Shown: positions 43,505 through 52,528, counted from the stretch's first letter. The stretch: DNA of 64,000 nt from Enterovibrio norvegicus FF-33 (GCF_000286835.2 NZ_AJYD02000038.1:2647071-2711070); one strand, 5' to 3'. The notes: generated from the letters alone by a model not told the origin. Numbers and translations: made by a program.

Positions 43505-44613
43505 TTAATTTAGACCGATATGCCGCGACGTATGGCGAAAAATACGGGGAGCACATTGAATGGCTGCGCGAAGTCGCCACGGCGGTAGACAGCTATCAAG
43601 ACATTCACAGCAACACGGATTTTCGCAACGGGCAATTGGATGCGCTGCTGCTGAGCAGCTTTTCCATGACCACGGAAGAACGTGTTCGCATGTTTGAACA
43701 ACTTTCTTACGGCGACCCAGGAGCATTGCTATTTTCACCCGGTCCCAGTTTGTCTGGGGTGATCTTGAATGAAGCAGGCTCAGAGGCGCAAAAAGCGCAG
43801 TTTTACGATTACCTGAAGGAACACAATTGCCGCACTTTTTTTGCGGTAACCGAGCCGAGCAAAGGCAGCGATGCCGGACGGTTGGAATCACGCTACACCG
43901 ATGGCACGTTAAGTGGCGAAAAATGGCTGATTGGCAACGGGACACGCGGCGACATGGGTGTGGTGCTGTTCAAAACAGGCAATAGCCCGCTCGCGACCCG
44001 CGCTGCATTGCTCACCAAGGAGATGATTGACTCGCCACAGATAGAACGCCGTTTATTGAAGCAACACTGTTTGCGTGGCGCGCGTTTGTCTTATTTGAAA
44101 TTTGATGCGCTGCCTATCCCGCAAGAGCAGTTGCTGGGCGAGCACCTTCACCCTTGTGAGCGCGGCTTATTTTCAATGATCCGCACCTTCAACAAAATGC
44201 GCCCTTGTGTGGTGGGGTTGAGCATTGGCTATGCACAAGCCGCTGTCGACCTATTATTGGAACACGGCAAAGACGCGGGCATTCCGCAAGAGACCTGTCG
44301 CCACTTCAACACCATTCTCGCCACCATTCGAGAGGTGAATCTGGTGGCAGCGAAAACCGCGGATAAAGAGCCTGACAACATGGCCTATTCCTCGCTGGCG
44401 AAAATCGAATTGGATGATTTAGTGAAACAAATTCGTCCGTTCTTATTCCAGCACTTCAGCAAGCTGCAATCTGACCACTTCGTCCATGTTCGCAAGTTTA
44501 TGCGTGATAGCTATGCCTTTGATTTTATGGAAGGTACGCACGTTATTCAGAAGCATAACTTGGTCAACATCCTGAAGCGGAACGATTACGTGAGCCCATG
44601 GAGCGGACAATGA
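43501..44613 (+). CDS. Acyl-CoA/acyl-ACP dehydrogenase family enzyme
   Basis: About 370 residues; the ATG at 43501 is preferred (GGAG 9 bp before, ATGA overlap). The flavin-binding block FFAVTEPSKGSDAGRL...GEKWLIGNG is clear. The C-terminal FMEGTHVIQKHNL matches the final cofactor/substrate motif. It oxidises an acyl thioester to the alpha,beta-unsaturated form using FAD. In pyrrole-forming pathways a ligase, a carrier protein and such a dehydrogenase act on prolyl-carrier protein; the same three functions are all here, so that chemistry is one option. Confidence 0.82.
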   Translation: MINLDRYAATYGEKYGEHIEWLREVATAVDSYQDIHSNTDFRNGQLDALLLSSFSMTTEERVRMFEQLSYGDPGALLFSPGPSLSGVILNEAGSEAQKAQFYDYLKEHNCRTFFAVTEPSKGSDAGRLESRYTDGTLSGEKWLIGNGTRGDMGVVLFKTGNSPLATRAALLTKEMIDSPQIERRLLKQHCLRGARLSYLKFDALPIPQEQLLGEHLHPCERGLFSMIRTFNKMRPCVVGLSIGYAQAAVDLLLEHGKDAGIPQETCRHFNTILATIREVNLVAAKTADKEPDNMAYSSLAKIELDDLVKQIRPFLFQHFSKLQSDHFVHVRKFMRDSYAFDFMEGTHVIQKHNLVNILKRNDYVSPWSGQ

Positions 44614-45944
44614 AAAATATCGCCTCTACCTTCTCTTCGGTTGCGTCGACGCTGTCCATTTTTGCCTCTTCGTCGTCGACATTCGTCACGCAGTTGCTGG
44701 CGGTGTGGATCATTAGCCAAGAAGACCAACGGGCGCTTCTGATCCTTACGGTGTTCATGCCCTTTGGTTTCACGCTATCAGCATTGTCTGATGCGTTACG
44801 AGCGGGCGCATTGCCCATCGTATCGAGCCATGACGATGCGGGATCACATGAGATTCACAGCGCCATTGCTACCTTGTTTGGTATGGCATTGGTGTTGTTT
44901 GGTGGGTTAGGCGCGATGGCGTGGGGGCTGATGCCCCTTCTCCAATCTTATTTTCATTTGCCTATCGTCGCCTATCTCGATTTCTCAGATCTGCTGCTCG
45001 CCATGACCTTGGTGTTCCTGCCTATCACTGTCTCTTCGGTGTTGACGACGTGTCTGTTCGCGAAAGAGAAAAACGCGCTAGCCACCAGCATTGTGGTGGT
45101 CGCCAATGTGCTGCAACTGAGCCTGATCTACATGTTTGCCAAACAAGGTCACGGCGTAATGGCGATGCCGTATGCGGCCGCGTGTTCAACACTGGTTGCC
45201 ATTACCATGGGACTGACATTGTCGCCCACGCTACGCCAGATAATCGCACCTCGCGCATTGGCGTATTTTTCCGCCATGCAAACGCAATGTAAGCAGCTGT
45301 TGTCCATTATTGTGCCTATTTTTTCCAGCTACTTATTGCTCATTGCCTGGTTGTTCTACATCACTTACATCTTGCTGCAATACAGTGAAGCGGCAGCGTC
45401 TGCCTTCCCGCTTTATGCGCGAATTCAGAACCTCATCATCATGTTGTCAATTGCGGTCGGTGTCAGCCAAGCCATTCGCTTCAATAAGCACTCGGCCGAC
45501 TACGACTACAGCATGCTTAAAAACAGCGTGACCCAGTTTGTGGTTCAATCATTCGCCTATCAAATCCCAATGCTGTTGGCAGTATTTATCTTCAGTGAAA
45601 ACATTGCGTTATGGTTGGTGAGCGACCCCACCATTGCGGCGGAATGTGCGCAATACCTTCGCATTATTTCTCCTGCTCTACTGGTGCTTTCTACCTATGT
45701 CGGTATGACGGTGTACATGGAACAAACCTTCCGTTCTCGTCGCGCCTTTATCTACAACTTTCTCTATCTGGGCTGTGAAGTCGCGCTGATTGAGATCGTT
45801 CGCCCATATTGCACCACCAGCACCGAACTCTACACCTTACTTGCCGTGGCCTTTTTTGCTTCTGCCATTTTCATCTTGTTTGAAATGGGTCGCTCACGCT
45901 ACGAATACCACCTGATGCAAAAAATGCAGTCTGTGACCCTATAA
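44610..45944 (+). CDS. MATE/MOP-superfamily exporter
   Basis: About 444 residues from the ATG at 44610 (ATGA overlap; GGAG before it). Roughly twelve membrane segments in two similar halves, the layout of MATE and lipid-flippase proteins. It probably moves the product or a lipid-linked intermediate across the inner membrane. The presence of an RND pump in the same operon suggests two export steps or two export substrates. Confidence 0.72.
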   Translation: MKNIASTFSSVASTLSIFASSSSTFVTQLLAVWIISQEDQRALLILTVFMPFGFTLSALSDALRAGALPIVSSHDDAGSHEIHSAIATLFGMALVLFGGLGAMAWGLMPLLQSYFHLPIVAYLDFSDLLLAMTLVFLPITVSSVLTTCLFAKEKNALATSIVVVANVLQLSLIYMFAKQGHGVMAMPYAAACSTLVAITMGLTLSPTLRQIIAPRALAYFSAMQTQCKQLLSIIVPIFSSYLLLIAWLFYITYILLQYSEAAASAFPLYARIQNLIIMLSIAVGVSQAIRFNKHSADYDYSMLKNSVTQFVVQSFAYQIPMLLAVFIFSENIALWLVSDPTIAAECAQYLRIISPALLVLSTYVGMTVYMEQTFRSRRAFIYNFLYLGCEVALIEIVRPYCTTSTELYTLLAVAFFASAIFILFEMGRSRYEYHLMQKMQSVTL

Positions 45945-45958
45945 AGGAATATTCCCCT

Positions 45959-47617
45959 ATGAAAACGACACTTTATGACCAGTTGCTACACATTCAACAG
46001 CAACACCCAACCAAGGTATGTCTGCGTGATGCGAAGAACGATTGGACGTTCTCAGACCTGCTGGACAAAACCAACCGCCATGCAGAAGCCTTAACACAAG
46101 AAGGTCTCGGCCTTGGCGACCGTTTGTTGTATATCGCAGGCCGTGGCATGAACACGCTGCCGCTGCTGCTCGCCGCGAGCAAACTTGGGGTGCTATTTGC
46201 CACCATTGATGCCCGTGCTGACCAAACCAAGAACCAAGCCATCATCGATCAGTTTGAAGCGGATATTTTGCTGATTGCCCCAGAGCATGCCAGCAAAGCC
46301 ATGTACCAATTGAGCTATTACCGCGAGCTAGGCTGCACCGTTAATAGCAACGCTGATAATAGCAACGCTGATACTAGCAACACCGAACAGCGTCATGCGT
46401 TTGGCGCACCGGGCTGGCTTCGCAATGACCGCGCAACAGGCGTGTGTGATACAGCCGTCGCGACCCAGCAGCGCAGCCGCAAGCCCGTCGCCAGTGACAT
46501 CGGCTTGGTGTTCTTTACCTCGGGTTCAACGGGCCGTTCAAAAGGCGTAGCACTGAGCCATTCGAATGTCCTGTTTGCCGCGCAATCCATTATCGAGTAC
46601 TTGGAAATTGATGCCGATGACGTGATTTACAACGCGCTGCCGCTGAACTTCGATTATGGCTTCTATCAAATCTTGTTCCCCCTGTTCACGGGCTGCCAAA
46701 CCTTCCTAACCCACTCTTTTATGATCCCGCAGAAGAACTTGATGGAAGTGCAGAAAATCAACGCAACCCACTTCCCTATCGTGCCGTCGATGGCGCGTTT
46801 GATTAAGCAGTTTGGTGCGGCCAAGGCGCTTGAGTCTGTCACCACGATCACCAACACAGGCGAAGCGATTCACCGTGGCGAAGTGGAATACATGCAGAAC
46901 ATTTTTCCTCACTGTCGTTTCTTCTCCATGTACGGGTTAACCGAGTGCAAGCGCACCACATGGCTTCACCCTGACGAGTACGCCAAGAAACCTGACAGTG
47001 TGGGGATCGCGATTCCGGGCACGCGCATCGAAATCTTGGATGAGAACAACCAGCCGGTTCCTGCGGGCACAGAAGGACAAATCGTGGTGTCTGGCCCACA
47101 TGTGATGACCGAGTATTTAGATAACCCAGAAGCAACCAGAAAAGCACTTTTCTTTGATGAAAATGACCGCCAGAAAAAACTCGCAACGGGTGATTTTGGC
47201 CGCATGGACAGCGAAGGGTATCTCTACCTCAGTGGTCGCAAAGACGAAGTGTTCAAAATTGATGGCTTGAAGTATTCCTGCAAGGAGCACGAACAGTGGT
47301 TGAAATCTCAACCTGAGGTTCGCGACGCCTGCATTTTGGTCAACCCTGACACCTTGGAAATCACCGCTTTCATCGTGGAAGAGATAGGCGAACGCATGAC
47401 CGAAGGCATGATTCGCGAACGCCGATTGAAAACCTGTGCCCTCTCGTCTCACCTGCCAAAGCATGTAGAGCGCTTAACTGACATTCCAATTAACGATAAC
47501 GGCAAGCACAACAAGCAGCGCCTGAAGCAGGGCTTGCAACAAGGCGACCTCGCACAATGGCAGTTACCTGACTCATTGACCCATGTTCAACCAAGACAGT
47601 TAGCAGAAACATTATGA
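45959..47617 (+). CDS. AMP-forming acyl ligase, exosortase-locus type
   Basis: A 552-residue ligase distinct from the two A-domain paralogues. It has FFTSGSTGRSKGVALSH, LPLNFDYGFYQILFPL, SMYGLTECKRTTWLHP and GDFGRMDSEGYLYLSGRKDEVFK, with the final catalytic Lys in NDNGKHNKQRL. The FDYG and LTECKR forms resemble ligases that occur with a PLP decarboxylase, ACP and hydrolase in exosortase gene clusters, a set also present here. It probably charges the ACP. A low-complexity insert (NSNAD repeats, ~129-143) interrupts the N-terminal domain. It is followed by an ATGA overlap. Confidence 0.83.
   Translation: MKTTLYDQLLHIQQQHPTKVCLRDAKNDWTFSDLLDKTNRHAEALTQEGLGLGDRLLYIAGRGMNTLPLLLAASKLGVLFATIDARADQTKNQAIIDQFEADILLIAPEHASKAMYQLSYYRELGCTVNSNADNSNADTSNTEQRHAFGAPGWLRNDRATGVCDTAVATQQRSRKPVASDIGLVFFTSGSTGRSKGVALSHSNVLFAAQSIIEYLEIDADDVIYNALPLNFDYGFYQILFPLFTGCQTFLTHSFMIPQKNLMEVQKINATHFPIVPSMARLIKQFGAAKALESVTTITNTGEAIHRGEVEYMQNIFPHCRFFSMYGLTECKRTTWLHPDEYAKKPDSVGIAIPGTRIEILDENNQPVPAGTEGQIVVSGPHVMTEYLDNPEATRKALFFDENDRQKKLATGDFGRMDSEGYLYLSGRKDEVFKIDGLKYSCKEHEQWLKSQPEVRDACILVNPDTLEITAFIVEEIGERMTEGMIRERRLKTCALSSHLPKHVERLTDIPINDNGKHNKQRLKQGLQQGDLAQWQLPDSLTHVQPRQLAETL
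46343..46387 (+). repeat. 15-bp tandem repeat inside the acyl ligase gene
   Basis: AATAGCAACGCTGAT occurs twice in perfect tandem (46343-46357, 46358-46372) and a third, diverged copy follows. The unit is in frame and encodes NSNAD, so copy number can change without breaking the gene. Confidence 0.85.
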
Positions 47618-48762
47618 ACAATAAACTCGCGCTTCTTATCCCGATTTTCGCTGTGGCACTGAGTGCTTCACTTTTCTCCTTCGCAGGCGTAAAGAAAACA
47701 ACGTCGGATAACGATATTCCGGCGGGCCTTCAAATGAAAACGGTTGAAAGCCTGTTGATGCAGACAGAACGTCGCAACAAGGTCTATCAGTCGGCTTGCA
47801 TGATCACGCCACAGAACATTTACCATCTCGCCCCCAAGGTGGACGGCGAAGTGGTTTATGTCCGTAAAGGCGGTCATCAGGTGAAGAAGGGCGAGTTATT
47901 GCTCGAAATCGAAAACGAATCCGTGCGCTATCACTATCAAGTGGCACAAAACAACTTACGTTTGAATGCACTGAACCTGCAACGCTACCGCTCACTGCGC
48001 GTCAAAAACTCGAAACAGGAAATCGATGAACTGCAGTTGAAAGTCGATAACTTGCGGGCAGAAGTGGCGTATCAACGTGCGTTATTCGAATCTTTCAAAT
48101 TCTACGCACCGGAAGATGGCGTATTCGAAACACCTACCGTTAAACAATATGACCGCGTAAATCCGGGTGTTTCGGTGCTCACGTTTTATGGAAATCAAAC
48201 CTTCGAATTCACGTCCAAAATACCGCTCCACATCTTCTCGTCTATCGCGTTGAGAGACAAAATCGCGTTGCGCTCTGTCGATAACGGCGATGTGATTGCC
48301 ACGGCGCAATACAGCCGTCACGAGCCCGAAGACAACGGCGAGTTCGTTAAGCTTTACGGCACACTCAGCCCGGATGATGTGATGATGGAAAGCACAGGCC
48401 AACCTGCAGACTTGGTTAACCATTCCCTCTTCGAACGCTGCACATCTAACTTGCCGCTTCAACAGGCTGACCAAGGCATGTTCCTTGAAAACAAGTATGT
48501 ACACTTGGATTACAAAGGGTTCTACGTGTTCAAACTCGATGGGCGTCGCGTGAAGAAGCAGTATGTGCAAGTGAGCTGGTATGACGATGGCGTGCTCGCA
48601 CTTGAAAGCGGTGTGACGCCAGGCGATGTCATTGTCACGGCGGGTTCATTCAAATTGCTGGATAACGAATTGGTTCGCGTAAAACGCCCCCGAACCAATA
48701 ACCCAGCACCTGTTGAGCCGGCTTCGGACACCACACAACAATTAGTGGGGATGGTACGATGA
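47614..48762 (+). CDS. RND-type periplasmic adaptor (HlyD/AcrA family)
   Basis: A 382-residue protein with an N-terminal membrane anchor (LALLIPIFAVALSASLFSFAG). A lipoyl-type half (VDGEVVYVRKGGHQVKKGELLLEI), a coiled-coil hairpin (~100-150) and the second lipoyl half (FYAPEDGVF) follow. It bridges the RND pump to an outer-membrane channel. Overlaps the ligase and pump genes by 4 bp each. Similarity to well-known adaptors is modest, so it is probably specific to this product. Confidence 0.82.
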   Translation: MNNKLALLIPIFAVALSASLFSFAGVKKTTSDNDIPAGLQMKTVESLLMQTERRNKVYQSACMITPQNIYHLAPKVDGEVVYVRKGGHQVKKGELLLEIENESVRYHYQVAQNNLRLNALNLQRYRSLRVKNSKQEIDELQLKVDNLRAEVAYQRALFESFKFYAPEDGVFETPTVKQYDRVNPGVSVLTFYGNQTFEFTSKIPLHIFSSIALRDKIALRSVDNGDVIATAQYSRHEPEDNGEFVKLYGTLSPDDVMMESTGQPADLVNHSLFERCTSNLPLQQADQGMFLENKYVHLDYKGFYVFKLDGRRVKKQYVQVSWYDDGVLALESGVTPGDVIVTAGSFKLLDNELVRVKRPRTNNPAPVEPASDTTQQLVGMVR

Positions 48763-51700
48763 AAAGCGCAATTAACGGGTCGTCACTGCTCGGTCGCTAC
48801 TTCGAATCGCGTATGGGTTACATTATTTTGATGTTGCTCATTACCCTCTGCGGCTTGGCAGCCCTCAAGTTCGTGACACTGACCTCATTCCCTTATTCGC
48901 GCAGCAGCACGATTTTTGTTTCCGCCCAATTTTACGATAAGCCTGCCAAGTACATTGCGACGCACGTTGCTAGCGATATTGAAGACATTTTCGCGGAGCA
49001 AGATGGATTGGAATATACCCGCCTGACGGTGGGTAATAACTCACTTCGCGTGACCGGTAAGTTCGACAAAAGCGTCGACATTGATGCGGTGGCGCGTGAT
49101 ATCAGTAACCAGCTCACCAATCGCCCTATGGTGCAAAATAACCTTGATGAGCTGACATCAGGCTTAGACAAAGGCGACTTTGCACCAGACTTGGGGTACG
49201 TGTTCACGTCGAATGCACGATCTGATTCTCTCATCAGCCGGTTGCTGGAAAGCGAAGTCACGCCAATTCTGCGCAGCTTACCCGGCATTCAATCTGTGGC
49301 GCTATATGGCCCTAGCGATGCAATTTATATCGATGTCGATCAAGACCGCCTAAACGCCGCAGGGCTTGCGCTCAACCAAGTGTATGACTCGGTGCAATCA
49401 GCTTTTTCTCAACCCGCCAGCTACTTGGTGGACGGTGAAAACTATGAGATTTATCACCATAAGTCGGTCGACAACGGCATTCAGAAAATGGCGACATTGC
49501 GCCTTGAAGATGATGGCACGCAAGGCGTTCACAGCCTGTCTGATATCGCAACGTTTCGCGTAGCCAACGAATACACCCGCGTGAAAGCCAAGTTCAATGA
49601 CAAAGATGGGGTGGTAATGCTGGCGACCTTCGATGGCCGCGCCAACCCACTGTCGGTTTCGACCGAGGTGAAAGTGATGATCTCTGATTTCTTGGTCGGA
49701 GAACCTGATATTCACGCGCAGGAAATCATGGACAGCACCGTCATGCTGTATGGATCCATCAAAGAAACGATATTGTCGATTTTGCTTTCCATCGCAGTCA
49801 CCTGTTTAATTGTGTATTTCACCACACGCTCTCTTGCCTCTGCCTTCGCGATTTCACTTTCTATCCCCCTTTCTTTGCTGTTGGCTTTTGCTTTTTATTC
49901 AGTGTCGCTCGATTCCATCAACCTGATCACGATAACGGCCTTAATCATCGCCATTGGTCTGGTGGTCGATGACTCCATTGTGGTGACAGATTACTTAAAT
50001 GGGCACAACCAGCTCGTTCAACCAGGATTAACCCAAAGTGGCAACCAACTGATGCGATTACGCGCCATTTTGATGGTGTTGGTCGCGATTACGCTAACAC
50101 TGGTGGTGGTGTATTTACCGTATATTTTCTCAAGCGCAGATTACAGCGTGGTGAGCAAGGAGTTTGGCATCGCCATTTCCATTGCCCTGTTGTGTTCTTT
50201 GTTTGTGTCTGTGCTTATCACCCCCAAGCTATTGCCAACACAACGTAACAACTTGCACTCACACTCGCAGGGCTCAGATGCCAACGCTTCAAGCTCGAAG
50301 ACAACGCCCTATCAAAACCCAGCGCTGCGTGCCTACCACCAATCGCTGTGCTATTTCGCGGAAAGCCGTGTCATTCGTGCCTTTACTGCCTTGGCGATCA
50401 TGGGTGTGCTCGTCGCGGGTTTCTTTTCATGGCAAAACAGCGACAGCGAAGTCGCACCGCCAGAAGACAAGCGATTACTGTTGGTACTGAGTGAAGTGAG
50501 CCCGAATGCCACATCGGCAGATGTTCAACAGCAAGCCAGCACCTTAACGCAACGTATTCTTGCCCTGCCTTGGGTCGATTCCACCAACTACGTTACCGGC
50601 CTGCCAGACAGCAACATGATCACCCATTATGTGCGCCTGAAAGCACCTGAATTTGGCAATGAAAACGGGAGCGAAAACCAAGAAAACACCCCACACACAG
50701 GATGGTGGCAACACATCACGCAATCTATTCAACATACCACGCAGCAGTTCGTCGATAACCCACAGAAAAATAACCTATTGGTGAAACAATCTGAGCGGTT
50801 AGCGTCGATGCTGGCACAAGAAACCTTGAGCCGTTCTTTTGTGATTTTACCGACGGATATTCCCGGCGCGTCCACCTTCCCTATCGACATGGCGATCATG
50901 GGAAGCGACACCGAGGAAGTGCTGGAAAAAGTAGAAGCCGCACTGCGAGAAGCGCGCGCCTCGGGGATGTTTGAGTTTTTGGTGCATGATGCGAAATACG
51001 TGTCGAATCAATTCAATATCGACACGTTAGTCGACACCACGACGTATGGCAGTGCGGAACGCCGCTATTTTGCCTCGCTGATCGCGGCTTTTTCTCAACC
51101 GAATTACATCGGGAAAACGCCCCATGCAAACGACAATGTCAAAGTGTACCTTGGCGTTTCACCGTCCGAGCAACGCATTAGCAACACACAAAACACCACG
51201 GTCATCGATGACTATGCTCTGTATGACGATGGATCACGGAAAATCATGAAGAGTGCTGTTCAGCACGTCGAGCCGTCTTTCGAGCCATTGAATATCAACA
51301 AAACCAACGGCCTGCCGAGCGTGCAAATTCGGGGGATTACGCTGTCTGGTGTGAACAAATACGATGCGATACACGCGCTGAAAGACATTCTGATCTCAAA
51401 AGGCATTGCGGAGCACAACATCACGTTCATTGGTTCTAGCCGTTCGATCTCTTCGTCGGTCACCGAACACATCAACATTACGGTATTCTCGTTGCTTCTG
51501 ATCTTCTTGCTGCTGACAGTGCTGTTTGATTCTGTTGTCGCGCCGCTCATCATCGTGCTATCGACCGTGCCTGTCACTTACTTCTCGGGATATATCGCCC
51601 TCGATTTATTTGGCTTGTCAGATAACATTTATACCCGATTGTCGATTCTAACTGCGGTCGGTCTGTCGTCAAAACAAGCGGTGATCATGGTGTATGAAGT

Positions 51701-52031
51701 GATTCGAATTGCCCGCCAGTATGCCGACCCCACAATGCTCAAAACCGCGATTATCGAAGGGTGTTCGCAGCGTTTTAATGCAGTGTTTATGACCTCGTTC
51801 TCGCTTATCCTCGGGGTGTTGCCCTTGGTGTTTCAGTTTAACTTTGGCGCAGTCGCGAAATACAACATTGCTGTGGTTATCGTGTTCTGCATGACCACCT
51901 CTTTCTTTACCGTGCTGTATCTCGTGCCCTTGGTCATGATGGTGCTACCCAAACGTGCCTATAACAAATTGCTGGGATATGCCCCAACAAAAGTACCAAT
52001 GAGCACGCAGCCCATCGCCCAGTCAGAGTAA
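48759..52031 (+). CDS. RND efflux pump permease (AcrB-like)
   Basis: A 1090-residue protein with the RND layout: one N-terminal membrane helix, a large periplasmic loop, a block of helices, a second loop and a second block. The proton-relay acidic pair is in IGLVVDDSIVVTDY and the Lys of helix 10 in VGLSSKQAVIMVYE. The second periplasmic loop has an Asn/Glu-rich insert (NENGSENQENTPHTGW). It ends the second operon. No outer-membrane channel gene follows, so a chromosomal TolC is probably shared. Confidence 0.88.
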   Translation: MKSAINGSSLLGRYFESRMGYIILMLLITLCGLAALKFVTLTSFPYSRSSTIFVSAQFYDKPAKYIATHVASDIEDIFAEQDGLEYTRLTVGNNSLRVTGKFDKSVDIDAVARDISNQLTNRPMVQNNLDELTSGLDKGDFAPDLGYVFTSNARSDSLISRLLESEVTPILRSLPGIQSVALYGPSDAIYIDVDQDRLNAAGLALNQVYDSVQSAFSQPASYLVDGENYEIYHHKSVDNGIQKMATLRLEDDGTQGVHSLSDIATFRVANEYTRVKAKFNDKDGVVMLATFDGRANPLSVSTEVKVMISDFLVGEPDIHAQEIMDSTVMLYGSIKETILSILLSIAVTCLIVYFTTRSLASAFAISLSIPLSLLLAFAFYSVSLDSINLITITALIIAIGLVVDDSIVVTDYLNGHNQLVQPGLTQSGNQLMRLRAILMVLVAITLTLVVVYLPYIFSSADYSVVSKEFGIAISIALLCSLFVSVLITPKLLPTQRNNLHSHSQGSDANASSSKTTPYQNPALRAYHQSLCYFAESRVIRAFTALAIMGVLVAGFFSWQNSDSEVAPPEDKRLLLVLSEVSPNATSADVQQQASTLTQRILALPWVDSTNYVTGLPDSNMITHYVRLKAPEFGNENGSENQENTPHTGWWQHITQSIQHTTQQFVDNPQKNNLLVKQSERLASMLAQETLSRSFVILPTDIPGASTFPIDMAIMGSDTEEVLEKVEAALREARASGMFEFLVHDAKYVSNQFNIDTLVDTTTYGSAERRYFASLIAAFSQPNYIGKTPHANDNVKVYLGVSPSEQRISNTQNTTVIDDYALYDDGSRKIMKSAVQHVEPSFEPLNINKTNGLPSVQIRGITLSGVNKYDAIHALKDILISKGIAEHNITFIGSSRSISSSVTEHINITVFSLLLIFLLLTVLFDSVVAPLIIVLSTVPVTYFSGYIALDLFGLSDNIYTRLSILTAVGLSSKQAVIMVYEVIRIARQYADPTMLKTAIIEGCSQRFNAVFMTSFSLILGVLPLVFQFNFGAVAKYNIAVVIVFCMTTSFFTVLYLVPLVMMVLPKRAYNKLLGYAPTKVPMSTQPIAQSE

Positions 52032-52077
52032 ACCAGACAGTCATCACGTCATTTTTACGCAAAAGACAATAACGAAA

Positions 52078-52118
52078 AAGCCCACCCGCTCTTCATTCAC
52101 GAGCGGGCGGGCTTAATT
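52078..52118. terminator. Terminator after the RND operon
   Basis: AAGCCCACCCGCTC and GAGCGGGCGGGCTT form a 14-bp stem with one mismatch, flanked by A-rich and T-rich runs, so it could work from both sides. It resembles the tRNA-Ser terminator at 52222 and may be its duplicated copy. Confidence 0.75.
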
Positions 52119-52143
52119 TAATTTGGCGGAGAAATAGGGATTT
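52111..52143 (-). pseudogene. Duplicated 3' end of tRNA-Ser
   Basis: Bases 52111-52143 match 52241-52273 with a single difference (T/C at 52118/52248). The copy covers the CCA end, discriminator and acceptor/T-stem bases of the intact tRNA-Ser plus a few downstream bases; the rest of a tRNA is missing. A further CCCTATTT near 52190 pairs with AAATAGGG in the copy. It could be an old attachment site or the remnant of a duplicated tRNA gene. Confidence 0.7.
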
Positions 52144-52221
52144 ACTCGGTCGCTTCGCTCGGCTAAACCCTAGCCTAGGATTCTGCCCCCCTATTTCCAA
52201 ATGCTTATTCCAGAAACGAAA

Positions 52222-52250
52222 AAGCCCGCTCACTGAGCGGGCTTAATCTA
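52222..52250 (-). terminator. Terminator of tRNA-Ser
   Basis: A GC-rich hairpin (AAGCCCGCTC / GAGCGGGCTT) with a T-run on the minus strand lies just 3' of the tRNA. Confidence 0.8.
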
Positions 52251-52253
52251 ATT

Positions 52254-52344
52254 TGGCGGAGAAATAGGGATTTGAACCCTAGGAGGGCTATAAACCCTCG
52301 CCGGTTTTCAAGACCGGTGCTTTAAACCACTCAGCCATCTCTCC
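52254..52344 (-). tRNA. tRNA-Ser (anticodon UGA)
   Basis: The minus strand gives a 91-nt class II tRNA with encoded CCA. The acceptor arm is GGAGAGA paired with TTTCTCC, the anticodon loop is CTTGAAA (TGA) on a CCGGT/ACCGG stem, and the long variable arm has a GAGGG/CCCTC stem typical of serine tRNAs. The T-loop contains GGTTCAAATCC. Its 3' end faces the biosynthetic locus. Confidence 0.95.
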
Positions 52345-52461
52345 GTTGTTGCCGCGAATATTACAAAGCTATCGTGACCTTGTAAAGCGCGAATTTACTC
52401 TAATTCGCTCGTTTGGACAGGCTTTAAACAGTTCGTGCAAATGAACACCAGATCACTGCCG

Positions 52462-52487
52462 AAAAAGGCGAACGTTGAGTTCGCCTT
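52462..52487 (-). terminator. Terminator of the pst operon
   Basis: AGGCGAAC and GTTCGCCT form an 8-bp stem; on the minus strand it is followed by TTTTTC. No phoU gene follows pstB before this terminator. Confidence 0.78.
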
Positions 52488-52528
52488 GATAACATTATCT
52501 TAATTGACTGAAACCAAACACTTGGGTT

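Noticed and set aside
29065-52031. Identification of the locus as the andrimid or a pyrrole-type pathway
   Set aside because: Only the transglutaminase-like enzyme recalls andrimid; the aminomutase, carboxylase and PKS parts are missing. The ligase/ACP/dehydrogenase trio fits pyrrole formation but nothing shows proline specificity.
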